Assembly: GCA_028023455.1 (NCBI GenBank)
Contig: JAQFVV010012971.1
Location: 126,001 to 190,000, forward strand
Reading direction: 5' to 3'
DNA: 64,000 bases
Source of the DNA: Epiperipatus broadwayi
Lineage: Eukaryota > Onychophora > Udeonychophora > Euonychophora > Peripatidae
Within the stretch, counting starts at the first letter, position 1; every line of letters starts with the position of its first letter. A program made the position numbers and the translations under genes. The notes under the pieces are model-generated. The model made no database searches and was not told the DNA's origin. It saw only the letters and a program-made list of their open reading frames with translations. Below are positions 10,661 to 23,319 of the stretch, one piece after another.

Positions 10661-12119
10661 AATATAATTTCCTCAACTATCAGAAGTTTATTTTATTTAG
10701 ATAAACCTACTTAAAATTCTATTAACAATATTCTTTTCATTTGAATTTTTACAATTTATTCATTAGATTTTGTTTTCTGTAGATCATGGATTATTTAATT
10801 TCCTAGATTCTACTGACAACTTCATATATCTGTGTTGGTAAACAGTGTTTATAAATATTTACCCCAGATAGCTTAATAAAATAGTTTAAATTTATGAAAT
10901 ATATTTTTAAATTTTTTTCAACAGACGATGTTGTCATATAAATTTTATAAACCTTTTTAAAATTCAGAAGATAATGTTAGTGTAAAGCATAATAGGTTCT
11001 GTTTTGTTGATATTATTATTAAATATTTTTCTGTACATTTGAACTCTGTTATATTAATTATATATATATAGAAAAATTTCTAATCACAAAATGAACTGTT
11101 GCAGCTGAAATTCAGTATGGTTAAATTGATTTTGAAGATAAAAATTCTCAGATGTTGATTATGCAAAATTGGTCTTAAATGACAATTTGATTTTAATTAA
11201 TTTAGCTTTTAGTGAGTTGTTAATTACTATTGAATAATTGTTTTGAAGTTTGATTGAACATAATAAATCATGTAATTAATCCTAACTGCAAATTATTATC
11301 TTAATTATTTAAAAATGATTAAATTTCTATAATCATTTATTGAGTCTGGTTGTTAATATATATATGCCTTCTTTTCTTATCTCCAAAATTAATTTTAAAA
11401 ATTTAAATATATTCAGTAAATGATTTTTACATTTAAATTTGTGATAAGAGAATAAGAGTTAAAATATTGGTTCAATATTTATATTCCTGCTTAGATCTGA
11501 TTTAATAACTTCATATTAATATACTGGTTGGTAGGTGAGCTAATGATTGATGAGTTTAAAAAAGCAATTATACCAAGTTAATAGAATTTAGAACATTTTA
11601 AAAAATAACTACACATTTTAAATTTACTTTCCCTTTAAGAATAAATTATTAATTTTTTAAAGATAGTTATATATATATAATTTTAAAAATGTATTTAGGC
11701 ACAATAGATAAATTGATAAAAAAAAGTCTTGACAGATATAACAAAAATAGATCTATAAATAATAGAATCATTTAGTAAAAAATATATAAAGATGTAAGGG
11801 GGGAAAGTTCTATTTTAATGTTCCTACACAAAAGTTGGATTCATTGCATAATTTAGCTCGGACACTGAAAGTGCGTTTGTTGCTCTAATCTTGAGTTTAT
11901 TTAAATGATGGTACTCTCCCTTCTCTCCAAAACATTTAATGGTATTGGTTGAGATTAGAAAATTATGTTTTCGTACAGACTATTGTCAGAAAGCTGCTGT
12001 TAATCAATGTCAAAGAAGAACCAATTTATTAATTAACATTATATAAAAAACTTTAGTCTTGAACTTATTATTAAAATATAAATCCAATTTATGACTTGAT
12101 GATTATCCTGTATAGTTAT
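10661..12119. other. AT-rich non-coding stretch
   Basis: No gene, RNA gene or clear repeat was seen. Short (TA)n runs occur near 11060 and 11670. Confidence 0.5.
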
Positions 12120-12203
12120 AGAAAGAATATATATATATATAAAATTTTTGCAGAATAAAATAGAAAGAATATATATATATATAAAATTTTTGCAGAATAA
12201 AAT
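12120..12203. repeat. 42 bp perfect tandem duplication
   Basis: Units 12120-12161 and 12162-12203 are identical. Each contains AGAAAGAATATATATATATA followed by AAAATTTTTGCAGAATAAAAT. Confidence 0.95.
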
Positions 12204-12469
12204 ATTATGTACCTTATTTGAAATGAAAGGTACTGTTTTAATAGTTCTATGATAATGGTTGATACTACTGGAAGCATCGATCATGCTGACGCAAACAAGC
12301 AATTTACAATTTTAAATTGACATTTCATTTAATATTATAGAATAAAACAGAGGAAAAAACAATCATAACACAGATTATCAATTGACTAATTAAATGTAAA
12401 AAAAAATTTCCACTGTTTTTCTTTAAAAAATATATTTGCTCTGAAGTAGTCTATTTAAAATTGTTTTAT

Positions 12470-12600
12470 CTTTTACAGTAGTAGTTACCTTGACAACAGT
12501 TTGAAATTGTTGATTGTATTAATTGTATTGTTATTGGGATTGTCTAAGTGTTGACTGTTTTTAATAGTATATATGTATGCATGTTTAGATGTTGAAAATA
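12470..12600 (+). repeat. Dispersed repeat shared with 31446-31580
   Basis: Blocks GACAACAGTTTGAAATTGT, TTGTCTAAGTGTTGACTG and ATATGTATGCATGTTTAG recur in the same order and strand at 31446-31580 with moderate divergence. Confidence 0.65.
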
Positions 12601-13214
12601 TTGATGAGATTTTTCATAAATATTTTTTAGAGTCCAACTGTAATAACAATTAAAAACTGGCAATGCAAATTGAGATGATATCATCTAGGAAATAGTATTT
12701 ATTTGTCTCTTTCTTAACTAAACTGGAATTCACTTTGACCTATGCTCTAATTTTTAAATAAGACAAGTAAATCAGATATCTTTTCTTATAAAAATTAATG
12801 ATACTACTAAATGACATTTTCAATTTAAATTACCAATTTTTAAGTGGTTGCCTGCTTGGTTGCATAATAGATAGACTTTATCTAAAAAAATACATAGGAA
12901 ATCTCTTTAAAACTTTCAATATTTATATTAAGGCCATGAAATGTGCATAGACATTATTTTCCAAATTCCAATTATGGATAATATATTGGAATGCCAGATA
13001 TGAAAATTGTCTAGAAATAATCAATAAACACTGTACAAAAAATGATCTATTTTCTTTTAGACTCTCATTAAAAGCTAGATCAAATGGATTCATCAAAGAC
13101 TAAGGATTTTTTCCATTTCAAATATTATGTTTTGTCTAATTTCTGTGTTTTTTCTCTTTCATAATTTCATTTTTTATGCTTACTGTCTTTTTTCTTTAGC
13201 ATAAAAATTAGTCA
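12601..13214. other. AT-rich non-coding stretch
   Basis: No supported feature. Ends at the compositional jump into LINE-C. Confidence 0.5.
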
Positions 13215-13229
13215 TTAAACTAAGTTTTT

Positions 13230-13788
13230 TAGACTTGAGATTAAGGCAATAGAGATTCTCATCAAAGAGAACATCCAGCATAACATCATTGGAAAGCTAT
13301 CATCTTATCAGTTCACCAAAAGGGGAGCTCAACTGCTGACACCATCTGCCAATTCCCTCATTCTGGTGGATCATGTGCATGAGAAAAGAATGTCCTGGCC
13401 AGTTGCAGTTCAACTCAACTTTGCTGGAGCCTTTGACCATGTCAGGATTGACATGCATATTAGTGTCCTTGAAGAACTCCAAGTGCTACTGGCATACCTC
13501 CAGATGATTGAGAACCTTCTACACAATCATGAAGTGTTTCACTCACTCGACAAAAGAGTTTCTCCAGGGTTTCAGCCCTATGTCTCAATCCCCCGTGGCT
13601 CACCACTGAGTGCTCTTCTCATCACAGCCTGTGTAAACCTGTTGCTGCTATGCAACAAGGCTGTTCTCTCAGAAATAGCCATCCCCTTGCTGGGAGAGAG
13701 CATATGCCACATCTCCTATATGGACAATGTGGTCATGTTTCTCTCATCTCAGGATGAGTTTACTAGGCTCAGAGAACTCTTGGACTAG
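13230..13788 (+). pseudogene. LINE-C reverse transcriptase palm (broken)
   Basis: The readable sequence begins before the first Met of the open frame (13366), with IEILIKENIQ and QFTKRGA. It then shows AVQLNFAGAFDHV (RT block A; family D-x-x-x-A-F-D, here the first Asp is Asn), SIPRGSPLSALL (block B; family PQGSPLS) and ISYMDNVVMF (block C; family YxDD, here YMDN at 13717-13728). Two of the catalytic acidic positions are therefore altered. The frame stops at 13786, and GLRVNGRKSAM (family LxxNxxKS, block D) continues without a frame change to another stop. An inactive RT fossil; the neighbouring fragment 13929-14255 is its thumb region. Confidence 0.75.
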
Positions 13789-13928
13789 CTTGCTTGTAAA
13801 TTCGGTTTGAGAGTTAATGGAAGGAAATCAGCAATGTGATTCATCTTGATGGGGAAGCAAATCTGAGGTAGATTTAAAGCTCTGCCTCAAAAGTTCCTTA
13901 GCTTTCCTGTTGCCTCCCCCTATCTGTT

Positions 13929-14700
13929 ATGAGAAAAGCTTTAGATAACTCCCTGATATCCAAAATTGAAAGTATAATCAACACCCTATCCAAGATCTAC
14001 CTTTCGCTATTGAGAAAGATCGTGTTTCTGAATGCAGTTGTTCTACCAAAAATTATTTATCTGGCTGGCTTTCTTCCTACAAACATCTTCATCAGGAAGG
14101 TTGAAACCTTATGCAGAAAATTTACTAGGGGGAGTGCTCCTGTCATCAGACTCAACCTTCTCCAAAAGCCCAGATCTCTTAATGGATTAGGGTTTCCTTC
14201 AATCAAGGTATTCCTTATACAGTGCACATATAACATCCTAGTAAAGATTTTTTAAAGAACAATATAAACATGGAAAGCCCTTTTCTCTTAGAGTATGCTG
14301 AGCTCACAGATAGATCTCATTCTAGGAGAAGGAAACTTTGGATTCAACTGCAACTTTTGATGGTGCTCAATACAATCAAAACCCTCTGGTTCAACATTTC
14401 AGGAAAAGATAACCTACTGGGAGTCATACCAATTGTCCATTGTTAGAAATTCCAAGACCCAAAATTTTACTTCTAGTTGGGATCCCTCATCTTGTGAGGT
14501 TGACCAAGTTCCTGAAGATGGAACTGAAGTTTGTGGACTTTTCTTTTGAATGTCCAACCTCAGAGCCTTGCCCACCACTATGTTCCTTTGCTATCAGAGG
14601 GGATATAAAATCATGACCATCTGCCTTTTATGTGAAAAGCATGATGAGTCCATGGATCACATTCTTGGTCAATGTGAGGTATGAACTCATTTTCATAACC
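13929..14700 (+). pseudogene. LINE-C RT thumb and C-terminal zinc finger
   Basis: The frame 13929-14255 has ESIINTLSKIYLSLLRK and NAVVLPKIIYLAGFLP, matching the thumb region that follows the palm in the LINE-A relatives (SLAKAYLSIHSK, TKIAYYIPIISF). After further frame changes, ICLLCEKHDESMDHILGQC at about 14619-14676 forms the C-x2-C-x8-H-x4-C zinc finger that ends many LINE polymerases and is thought to help RNA binding. Confidence 0.7.
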
Positions 14701-15625
14701 TAGCTCAACTAAAAATAATAAGACCAGATCCAGCCCAAGTCCATCTCATTCCATCTTTAAAAAGGGTATATTTGGTTCTATCCGATTAGCCACACATATT
14801 AACTTTGTCATCTGGATTATCAGGTGCCAAGTTCTTTTTCCATAAATGAGAAATTTATTTCTCAAGCTGCTTCATAAGTCTATGGATAAAGACAAAAGAA
14901 CCTGTACACCATCACTAGCAGATCAAACTTGGATCTTAGCGAGGTTTTAGAATTTTCTTTGCCTATAAGTTTCATAACTCCTCACAACATGCAATCAATC
15001 TGAACTTAGCCTTGCCAGACTATTAAGGCATTGCCTTTCCCCTTGCACAATGGACAGTTTTATTCCCAATTAGCTTGTTGTCCCTTATACTGCCATATGT
15101 ATATTATGTCTAAATTTCTCTATATATTTTGAAATTTTTATTTAAACACCCTTTACTCAGGTTCTAACAATTTATATCATTAGGGTTCAATATTGTTAAC
15201 CCCCTGTACTATATTATCCTATTTTGTAAATGTTACTCATCACTGACTGGTTTATCTGGCATTGTTACCGCAGATTTTTTTCTTGCGCTTAAAACTATTT
15301 GACCCTTGTAATGTATTTAGATTGTAACCCATTTATAATGTAACCCACTTATATTTGCTTTCTTATTTACTTCATATTTGCTCAAATGATTTACATAATG
15401 ACCCAGAATCATGTTATCAGATTTTGTATAATGTAATCGGCACCTTAATAGTCAAATTGTACTTAGTGTAAACCTTATCATTTCTTTTGATTGTATTTAT
15501 AATCCTTACCCAGTTATTGTTTGTAATTTTTGAGCTGTCATATGTGATTAGTCCAATGAGACCTAAAATATGGACTAACCGTCTCTATTTTCTTAGAGTG
15601 TAAATAAACTTTTTTTTGAAAGTAA

Positions 15626-17985
15626 CTGGGTATGTTCTATTTTTAAAAAATGTAGATATATGGATCAAAGAAATATTTATATTAACATACTATTTGCACA
15701 ATGGTGCATATTGATTAAAAAATTAATGAAAAGAAAGCCTTTATTCTTTGTTGGATATTGTTACCACATCAATATCAGCAAAAAAAAAAAAACAGATTTG
15801 TTATCTTGCATAAAAATTTAATGCATAGATTAGTAGAAATATTAAACATTGATTCAAGTTAATGTAAGCAATGCGATGTGTGATAAAAATAGCACTATAA
15901 AATAAATTAAAAACCTATTAATTAGAACTCCATATAGTAGGGGAGTATTACAAAATAATAAAAAATAAAAAAATTCAGAATCTTTTCTCTTAAAGATAGT
16001 ATTATAGGTTAAATATATAAAAAAAAAAATTAATTAGATTTTAAAGTGAAACCCCTAATTAAAAATGAAAACAGTATTGTCAAATTTTAGACAGATTATT
16101 TTAATCCCCCAAACAAAATCACAATAAGGTATTCCATGTATCATTTAAAAAACACTGTTAATTAACTATCTTTTAAATGTTTGACTACGTCAGAAAATAG
16201 TTAAAAAACTACAAAATGTACTTTAATTTATATGTTTTCTGGTCTTTGCATTAAAATCGTATCCATAGGTTCTATCAACCTAAGTAAAAACAGAATAAGT
16301 AATGGAAAATATCTGCCTTGAAAAGGTGAGAAACAATTATAGGGAAGTTTAAAGATTATTTTAGCCTTTGTTATTATATATTTAAATAAAAGTACTTGCT
16401 TTAAGTTTTGGAGATTAAATTCAAAATTGTATTTATTACTTTACTGAAGAACTTACATACTTTCACACATATGAATTTATGGAAGGTCAGAAATTGTTGT
16501 CTTACTACATGCTTGTGCACAAATATAATTAATGAAAGATAAAATAATTTTTTTCCCAACATAAAATTTTATTGCACTTCCATATATATTTAAAATATTG
16601 TATTTTTGAACTACTTGAATTAGTATTCATCTGTTATTTATGTAATAGCAAAGTTTGCTTGTGTAATATAAGATTGTCCAATATATATTTCTATATAATT
16701 TCATATATTAATTATTACACATTCATTTTCTATTTTATGTTTAATATTGTTATCATCTATCTATACTCATACACATGTACGTTTATGTGCTTATGCATAG
16801 ATACTTACGCTCACCCAACACTTTCTCACACATATTTATATATACACATATCCAATTTATTCTATAATAAAATAAAAATTAAACTTCAAGTAACTTTTTT
16901 TGAAAGTTATAAATTTATGGGATAAAATTATAATATTCAAGCTTATTTTTAGATGCAATAAATCTTTTTTTAACAATATTTAATCATAAATCATCTTAAG
17001 TAATGAAAGTCAAATTTATTCCAGTCTTATTAATTATCAGTAAGGCATGAAGATTTTATTGGTATAATTTTCATAAAAGCTGATTGGATATTACCTAATG
17101 AATGATTTTTATATCGATATAAATTTATTTATATAACTATTAATGTATTTCTTTGGAATATTTAATTTTCCGATAGTTTATTTTTATTATTAATTAACTT
17201 GTGGGAAATCTTTAAGTTCATTTACATCTTACTGAGTACTTTTTAAGTCTTATCTGTGTGTTCTAACCCAAGGAGATTAAATGCTTATCATTAGAGATGA
17301 CTGGACGCGTGTTACATATATGATAGCTTTAAACCTGGTTTTGGCACAACTAAATTAGTAGAAAATGTACAAAAAATATAGTATAAATAGTAAGCTTAAA
17401 TTTTAACTTTATATGCCATTAAACTGCTCTCAGAAAAATAGAAAAAGATCCCTCATAAAGTTATTAATTATTTAAGCAAGTTTAAACTTTATTTGGTTAA
17501 TTATTAAAGGTTTATTTATTGTTTTGTAAACGAGACTCAAAAATTTATAAATGGCTGAAATAAAAGTGCTATCTTCTTTTTTCTTAATTGCTTAATAAAA
17601 TTCTATTTTTTTCTCCTCTACTCTCCATTAACATCATACAATAGAAAGAATAGTGTATTATGGATTTATTTATGCATCAATTATTAATATAAATTGTGCT
17701 GGAAGAATATTTGCAACTAATGAGATCTCAGAAATATAAGTAGCACACTTATATTTAAAATTTATCACGTCTTAATTATCCAAAAGATGTTCTAATGCAG
17801 GTAGAAATTACCTTTAATCTGTGATATTTTTTTTGAATCATTAGCAGTTGATAAGCCTAATAATTAATGCCTTTTTCTTACCTGATCTTCTATAAGGCAC
17901 TGCTAGAAATAACTTTTTCCAACTTTGGACTATTCAAAAGCGATTTTATCTTTTATATATATTAATCAACTAATTAAAATATAAA
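15626..17985. other. AT-rich non-coding stretch
   Basis: About 2.3 kb with no supported gene. The 16572-16925 open frame is Tyr/Ile/Phe-rich low-complexity translation. No splice-bracketed exon was noticed. Confidence 0.5.
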
Positions 17986-17991
17986 AAAAAA

Positions 17992-18037
<46 letters not shown>

Positions 18038-18060
18038 TTTTAAAAAAAAAACATATATAT
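17982..18060. repeat. (TA)n with palindromic flanks
   Basis: A (TA)n core at about 17998-18030 is flanked by AAAAAAAACATACATATA on the left and TATATGTATGTTTTTAAA on the right, so the whole can fold into one hairpin. It sits at the edge of the S-family inverted array. Confidence 0.85.
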
Positions 18061-18061
18061 A

Positions 18062-19650
18062 TATTAGAAGGGACTCGAATTCAGACTTTTCAAGCTCTTT
18101 ATAGATATCTACTCTATCTTATACAACTGAAACACATGAGTGCATGTGAAAAAGAATTTCCAATATACATATTTTGTTCTGAATCAGCACTCATCAGCTG
18201 GTACAGATCATCATCTCCCACACATATATACAATCAGTGCTCAATTTATATTAACACAGAATATCTTCAAACTTTAATGAGAAATCTTTAATGTTGTCCA
18301 CCCTCCAACTTTTTAGCCATCCATAGCATTGAAAATACAAGAATATAATGGCCAAATCCCTTGTTGATGTCAATATTATTGTCATATCCATGTTGACTTT
18401 GTCACTCTGATCCATCACATAGAGGAACTTAATTTCCATTTAAATATACAGAAGAGTAATGGGCAGAATACAGGCTGAATATGTAAAATTTAAATACATA
18501 TATATTGTCCATACTAAATATAATGTAATTAGAAGAGACTTGATCTTTTCAAACTCCCTATTGTTATCTACTCTGTCTTATACAACAAAAACACATAACC
18601 ACATACAAGTGAAAAAATTAAATGATCTCCAATATATGTATTTTGTGCAGAATCAGTACTCATCAGCTGTCCAGATCACCATTTTCCACACATATATACA
18701 ATCAATATTCAGTTTAAATTGAGATAGCAAATCTTCAAACTTTAATGAACAAGCTTTAATCTTCTCCACTCCCCAATTCTTCCACCATATTAAGGTGTTA
18801 TACATGAGGGGGCAGAGTGACTTAAAGTCAACATGGATATGACAATAATATTGGCACAAACAAGGGCTTTGAGCATCACATCCTCAGATTTTCAATGATA
18901 TAGATTGCTGAAGAGTTAGAGAATAGTCCATTAAACTTTGAAAATTTGCTATCTTAATATAAACTTAGCATTAATAGTATATATGTGTGGGAGATGGTGA
19001 TCTGGACCAATTGATGAATGCTAATTATGCATGAAATATTGGAGATCATTTATCTTTTCATATGTGGTCATGCATATCAGATGTATTAGAGTAAATAGCT
19101 ATAGAGAGTTTGAAAGTCTGGGTTCAAGTCCGTTCTAATTATCTTAAGTTTAGTATAGACAATATACAGTTATATAAATATCTTATATTCAACCTGTATT
19201 TTGCCCATCCTTTTTCCATATATTTAAATGGACATGTTAATGTTCTATATGTGAGGAGTCAGAGTGACAAATTCAACATGGATATGACAATAGTACTGAC
19301 ATCAATAAGAAATGTGCACATTACAATTGTGAATTTTTAATGCTAGAATGGCTGAAGAATTAAAAGATGGAGAATATTGAAGCTTGTCCATTAAAGTTTG
19401 AAGATATGCTATATTAATATAAAGTGATCATTGATTTTGTATGTGTGGTAGATGGTGATATGGACCATCTCATGAGTGCTAATTTAACACAAAATCCATA
19501 TATTGGAGTTCATTTATCTTTTTCATATACATGTGGTCATGTGTATCAGTTGTATAAGATAGCCACAGAAAGTTTGAAAATCTGAGTTCAATTCTTTTTA
19601 ATTACTTTAAGTTTAGTATAGACAATATATATATAAACTATACTCACCCA
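18062..19650. repeat. Inverted array of S-family units (two minus, two plus)
   Basis: Four units of roughly 390-470 bp: minus at about 18062-18525 and 18530-18905, plus at about 18910-19370 and 19380-19650. In plus orientation each unit runs from ATATATGTGTGGGAGATGGTGA through GGACCAATTGATGA, TTTATCTTTTCATATGTGGT and a B-box-like GGTTCAAGTCC (19123-19133) to GAGTCAGAGTGACAAATTCA, CATGGATATGACAATA and CATTAAAGTTTGAAGATATG. The B-box-like sequence suggests descent from a tRNA-derived SINE. The strand switch is near 18900. Open frames inside are translated repeat and not genes. Confidence 0.8.
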
Positions 19651-22598
19651 AACGCTCATCATAGGATATAAAGTTGTTAGATTTGAAATCTAAAAATATA
19701 TATATATACAACATAAATATGCATAATGGTTCAAAAAATATTAATGACAGGTTTGAATTTGTAATAAAGAAAATTTATTTAAAACTGAGCACTTTCAATA
19801 CTGATTAGTTTCATAATCACAGCATTATATGACTAAAAGAAGTTGAGATCTAGATTTAAAGTTATTTTTAATATTAAATAATAGATTACCATAAAACTGA
19901 ATTTTTAGTAATAGATCCACATACTAATGATGAAAGTTGTTGTTACAAGTGCTATTTTTTAAAAAGAGGAGTACTATGACTGTTTTTATTGATGGTATGA
20001 TGATCTTTAGCTATTGACCATGCCTTCCTCACCCTTTTTTTTCTGGGAACATACAATGTTAGCAGTAGAGAGATAAAAATTATGGTCTGATTGCAACTCG
20101 TGATCCAAAAAAATGGAAGAGCACTCATTGTTTTTCTTGGCTCAATTGTATAGATAATTATGGTGATCAAGTCTTGTAGATAAGTTAGCTTGGGTTTCAC
20201 CATAGTAAGAATCCAAGCAATTACAATTTTGTGTTTTCTTGGATTATTTGATCTCTCTATGGTTGACATTGTTCATTCTGAGAAAGATGACAGAAAAAGA
20301 ACCGTGAAGGAGGCTTGGTTAAATAGCTAAAGATCTAAAAGGACTCTAGCATCACTCTTTCTAAAAAAATGTCACTTGTAGCAACCACTTTTGTCATTAG
20401 TATGTAAATCTACTCCTAAATATACAATTTTATAATAATCTACTTCCTTTAGTCACGTAATGCTATGACTATGGTACTACTTACTATTGAAAGGGTTCGG
20501 CTTTAAATAAATTTTCTTTGTTACAAATTCAAACCTGTTATGTTATTTAAAATGTTTTAACATTTTTTGAATCATAGTAATTATGGCAAAAAAAAAAACA
20601 AGGTAAAAAAATTTATTCTAGAATAACATAAATATACATATATAAAGAGATAGCTAATAGTAAGTGATATGTTTTTCTTTTAATTTATTGATATAATGCG
20701 AATATATATGTATGCGCGCGTATTCATATCTTAATTGTGGGAAGAAATATTTGAGTTCCTAATAGTACTTTTTAATATATACATTGCTTTTAGTGTATAA
20801 GCAATTGCAAGTTATTACCCACATTTAGCAAATATTTTCTCCCTTAAAAAGTGTATTTCAAATTTGAATAGAACTACAAGCTTAAAAAGTTATTCTTTGA
20901 TCAAATTAATTCTCATTTTGTTATTATAGGATGATTTTAATATCTTATATAAAAATGCCTCTTATTTCATTAGTTCTTCTATAAATCATAGTCAACTCTG
21001 CTGTATTAATTTTATCAAAATTATATTAATTTTATCAAAAATAATTTTAAGATTATTGACATTAAAATTACCATATATAAAAAAATTAAAAATCTATTAG
21101 AAATATTCATTAAATTTTTAAATTTGGAAAAATGAAACAACATTAATGCTAAGATCATATTGATATAGAAATATAATCTGTACTTCATCTGCAATATAAC
21201 TATCTGTGGCTATTTAGAAGCTTATCCATTATCTTAAATAGGAATGCTGAATAAATCGGAGAATGCAATATGGCAAATGGTTTCTAGCTGAAATTGGACT
21301 TTCTTAGGTAAGACATTAGATTTACATTTATTTACTCAATGTTTGGTTATATGTTGTTGTTTTTTTAATTTTGATATTAGTCAAAAGTCTCACTTCTGTT
21401 TACTTAAATATTAGTTAGAAAGATTATTCTTAGTAAGAGGATTGTACATAAAGTACCTAAGGAAAGTATAATGCTTATCTCAAAGTAAAATTGGTAAAAT
21501 GGTATTTTTGTAATAAAAAAATGCAAAACGTTGTCCACTGGGTAAGAGTTATGTTTCTGTTATAAAGAGTAATATGGTTCATTTGAAATTGCAACACGTT
21601 GAACATTTATTAACAGTGATACACTTATCTCATAAATATCAGCGCAACCTTTACATTTGAGGAACTTTCAAGCATTGTTGTATTATTTGGACCCTTTAAT
21701 ATTGGAAAATAACCATAAAAAATCTACATAATTTAATGCAGTGGTAATGTGGTTAACATTCTGGAACCTGAATATCATCTGACTTCTGAGCAACAACCAT
21801 TTAATTATTTGTTCTGGATGGTGTTCCACAATGATAAAGGGTTTTGGCTCTTCAGTACTTGTATGTCACATGATGTCTATCAACAAACCATTTCATTATT
21901 TTATCTAGCACTTTTGAATAATAAACTTGAGAACTGGAATTACCTGAATTGAAGTTTCTACATGTCAATTGTAATGCTTTGCATCACTTGACCTCCCAAG
22001 CATTTAACCAGTTTACATTATTATGTTATAAACTAGTTAATGATAATGAACCATGGCAGTTGCTCATATTTTATCCAACCCATATGAGATTTGATATTTA
22101 TGGCAGTTTGTCGATTTGACTTATCAGTTCAATCCATTTGGTGTGCGCATTTGTGAGATCTAGTTAGTGTTATCAACATTTATTTTACTTATATGTACGT
22201 CCTATACATCATTGTCCAATTAATTTTACCAATATCCAATTCAACCCGCATGGCTGTGCTTGTTTATGTGTTCTTTAATTAAAATAAATCAATATAATGT
22301 TATATTATGGTTGTATTAAAAATAGTAACATTAATGGTTTAGAAAAAATGATGCATGAATATTTTTAAAAGGAAATTCATTGAAATTAGCTTTTTATCAG
22401 TTTTCAAAATATATTTTTTAAAATTAAAAACAGTCATGTATATTATTTTGGCATTTTTTAAAAAGCTGATAAAAATTCTTATTTTAAAAAAAAATCGTTT
22501 GTTAATGTAAAGACCAACCGATACTTATTTATTGAATAGTTTAGCAAACTCTTAAAGACATTTTAAAAAATTATTGAAACTATAAACTTTTTACTTAC
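19651..22598. other. Non-coding stretch, possibly intronic
   Basis: AT-rich with short (TA)n runs (about 19630 and 19690). The frame at 19952-20269 (minus) has no recognisable family. If the exon at 22599-22800 is real, this stretch lies in the intron downstream of it on the minus strand. Confidence 0.45.
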
Positions 22599-22800
22599 AT
22601 CCAAAATAAATACCAAGAAAGAGAGAAAGCAGAATTGCAATGAAAATGGAAAGGGTGATTATGTAACGCTTCCATCTGGATAAACAAAGTGATCTTCTCA
22701 GATTAGTTTCTGGTTTTGAACTGGTTGAAGCACGTGCTCGCTTCACTGGCTGCGAATAAAGAACATCCAGGTCTTTAGTTGGCGTAGGAGAGTATCTTCT
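22599..22800 (-). CDS. Candidate internal exon encoding a transmembrane segment
   Basis: On the minus strand a CTTTATATTTCAG acceptor (22813-22801) and a perfect GTAAGT donor (22598-22593) bracket 202 bp with only one frame fully open (67 codons plus one base; the other two stop early). The exon is much richer in GC than its surroundings. The peptide begins RRYSPTPTKDLDVLYSQPVK, continues with basic, Ser/Thr-rich KRARASTSSKPETNLRRS (about residues 20-37) and then RWKRYIITLSIFIAILLSLF (about residues 42-61), extending to GIYFG. This is a basic cluster followed by about 21 hydrophobic residues, the pattern of a membrane anchor with a cytoplasmic (or nucleoplasmic) N-terminal side. The host gene could not be named; type II membrane proteins and nuclear-envelope proteins have comparable layouts, but no signature was visible. 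No LINE or transposase resemblance was found. Confidence 0.6.
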
Positions 22801-23270
22801 CTGAAATATAAAGATTAATTAAACAAATTAATTTATTTAATCCACTTGGAAATTGCAACAGACAAGACTAATTAGAATCGTCTTATCTGCATTTCTTATT
22901 CTAAATTACAACATATCTGACAATTTGAAAATAGAATAACTATATTTATGCAAAAGTAATAATAAATAATCATACGTGTAAATATAAGTAATCTGAAGCG
23001 GAAGTAACTATGCTTCCCACTAAGTTATGTAAAACGTCAACAATTTTTTCATTTGATATTTAAAAGTTGTTAAAACTAAAACTCTGTCTTAATCCTTTGA
23101 ATGTTTCAATGGTGATTCCAGATTATTTAGTCGACACATAAATTAAGATAGTAGACAAAATTAACCATATCATTAAAAACTATGGCTAAACAACAGCTAA
23201 TATAATAAATGAGTTGAAAAATAAATTGCAGGATATTATTCTACTTTAGTTGTAGATGTGATGTGATGCA
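22801..23270. other. Probable intron upstream of the 22.6 kb exon, no other feature
   Basis: AT-rich sequence beginning with the acceptor region of the candidate exon. No other frame or repeat is supported. Confidence 0.45.
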
Positions 23271-23319
23271 CTGTGACTTCTTCTTATACTGAATCAGGAA
23301 TTTCTCACCAACTATGTCC

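Larger units (their letters stand above)
13215..15625 (+). mobile_element. LINE-C: 5'-truncated non-LTR retrotransposon
   Basis: A block with noticeably higher GC than its flanks, entering abruptly inside the reverse transcriptase and continuing through thumb, C-terminal zinc finger and a long 3' untranslated region (about 14950-15600) to an AATAAA-containing, T-rich end near 15605-15620. The 5' truncation inside RT is the usual outcome of incomplete reverse transcription. The predicted protein aligns along its length with the LINE-A RT at 28650-29400 (same spacing of RT blocks), but similarity is low, so it is a distant relative or subfamily. No target duplication was recognised. Confidence 0.8.

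Noticed and set aside
16572-16925. 117-residue Tyr/Ile/Phe-rich frame as a membrane protein
   Set aside because: Composition is that of random translation of AT-rich DNA, with no splice or family support.
19952-20269. 105-residue minus-strand open frame, and plus-strand LGTYNV-like endonuclease start
   Set aside because: Only one weak motif resembling a LINE endonuclease start was seen; nothing downstream (no E, GDFN or SDH motif) supports it.
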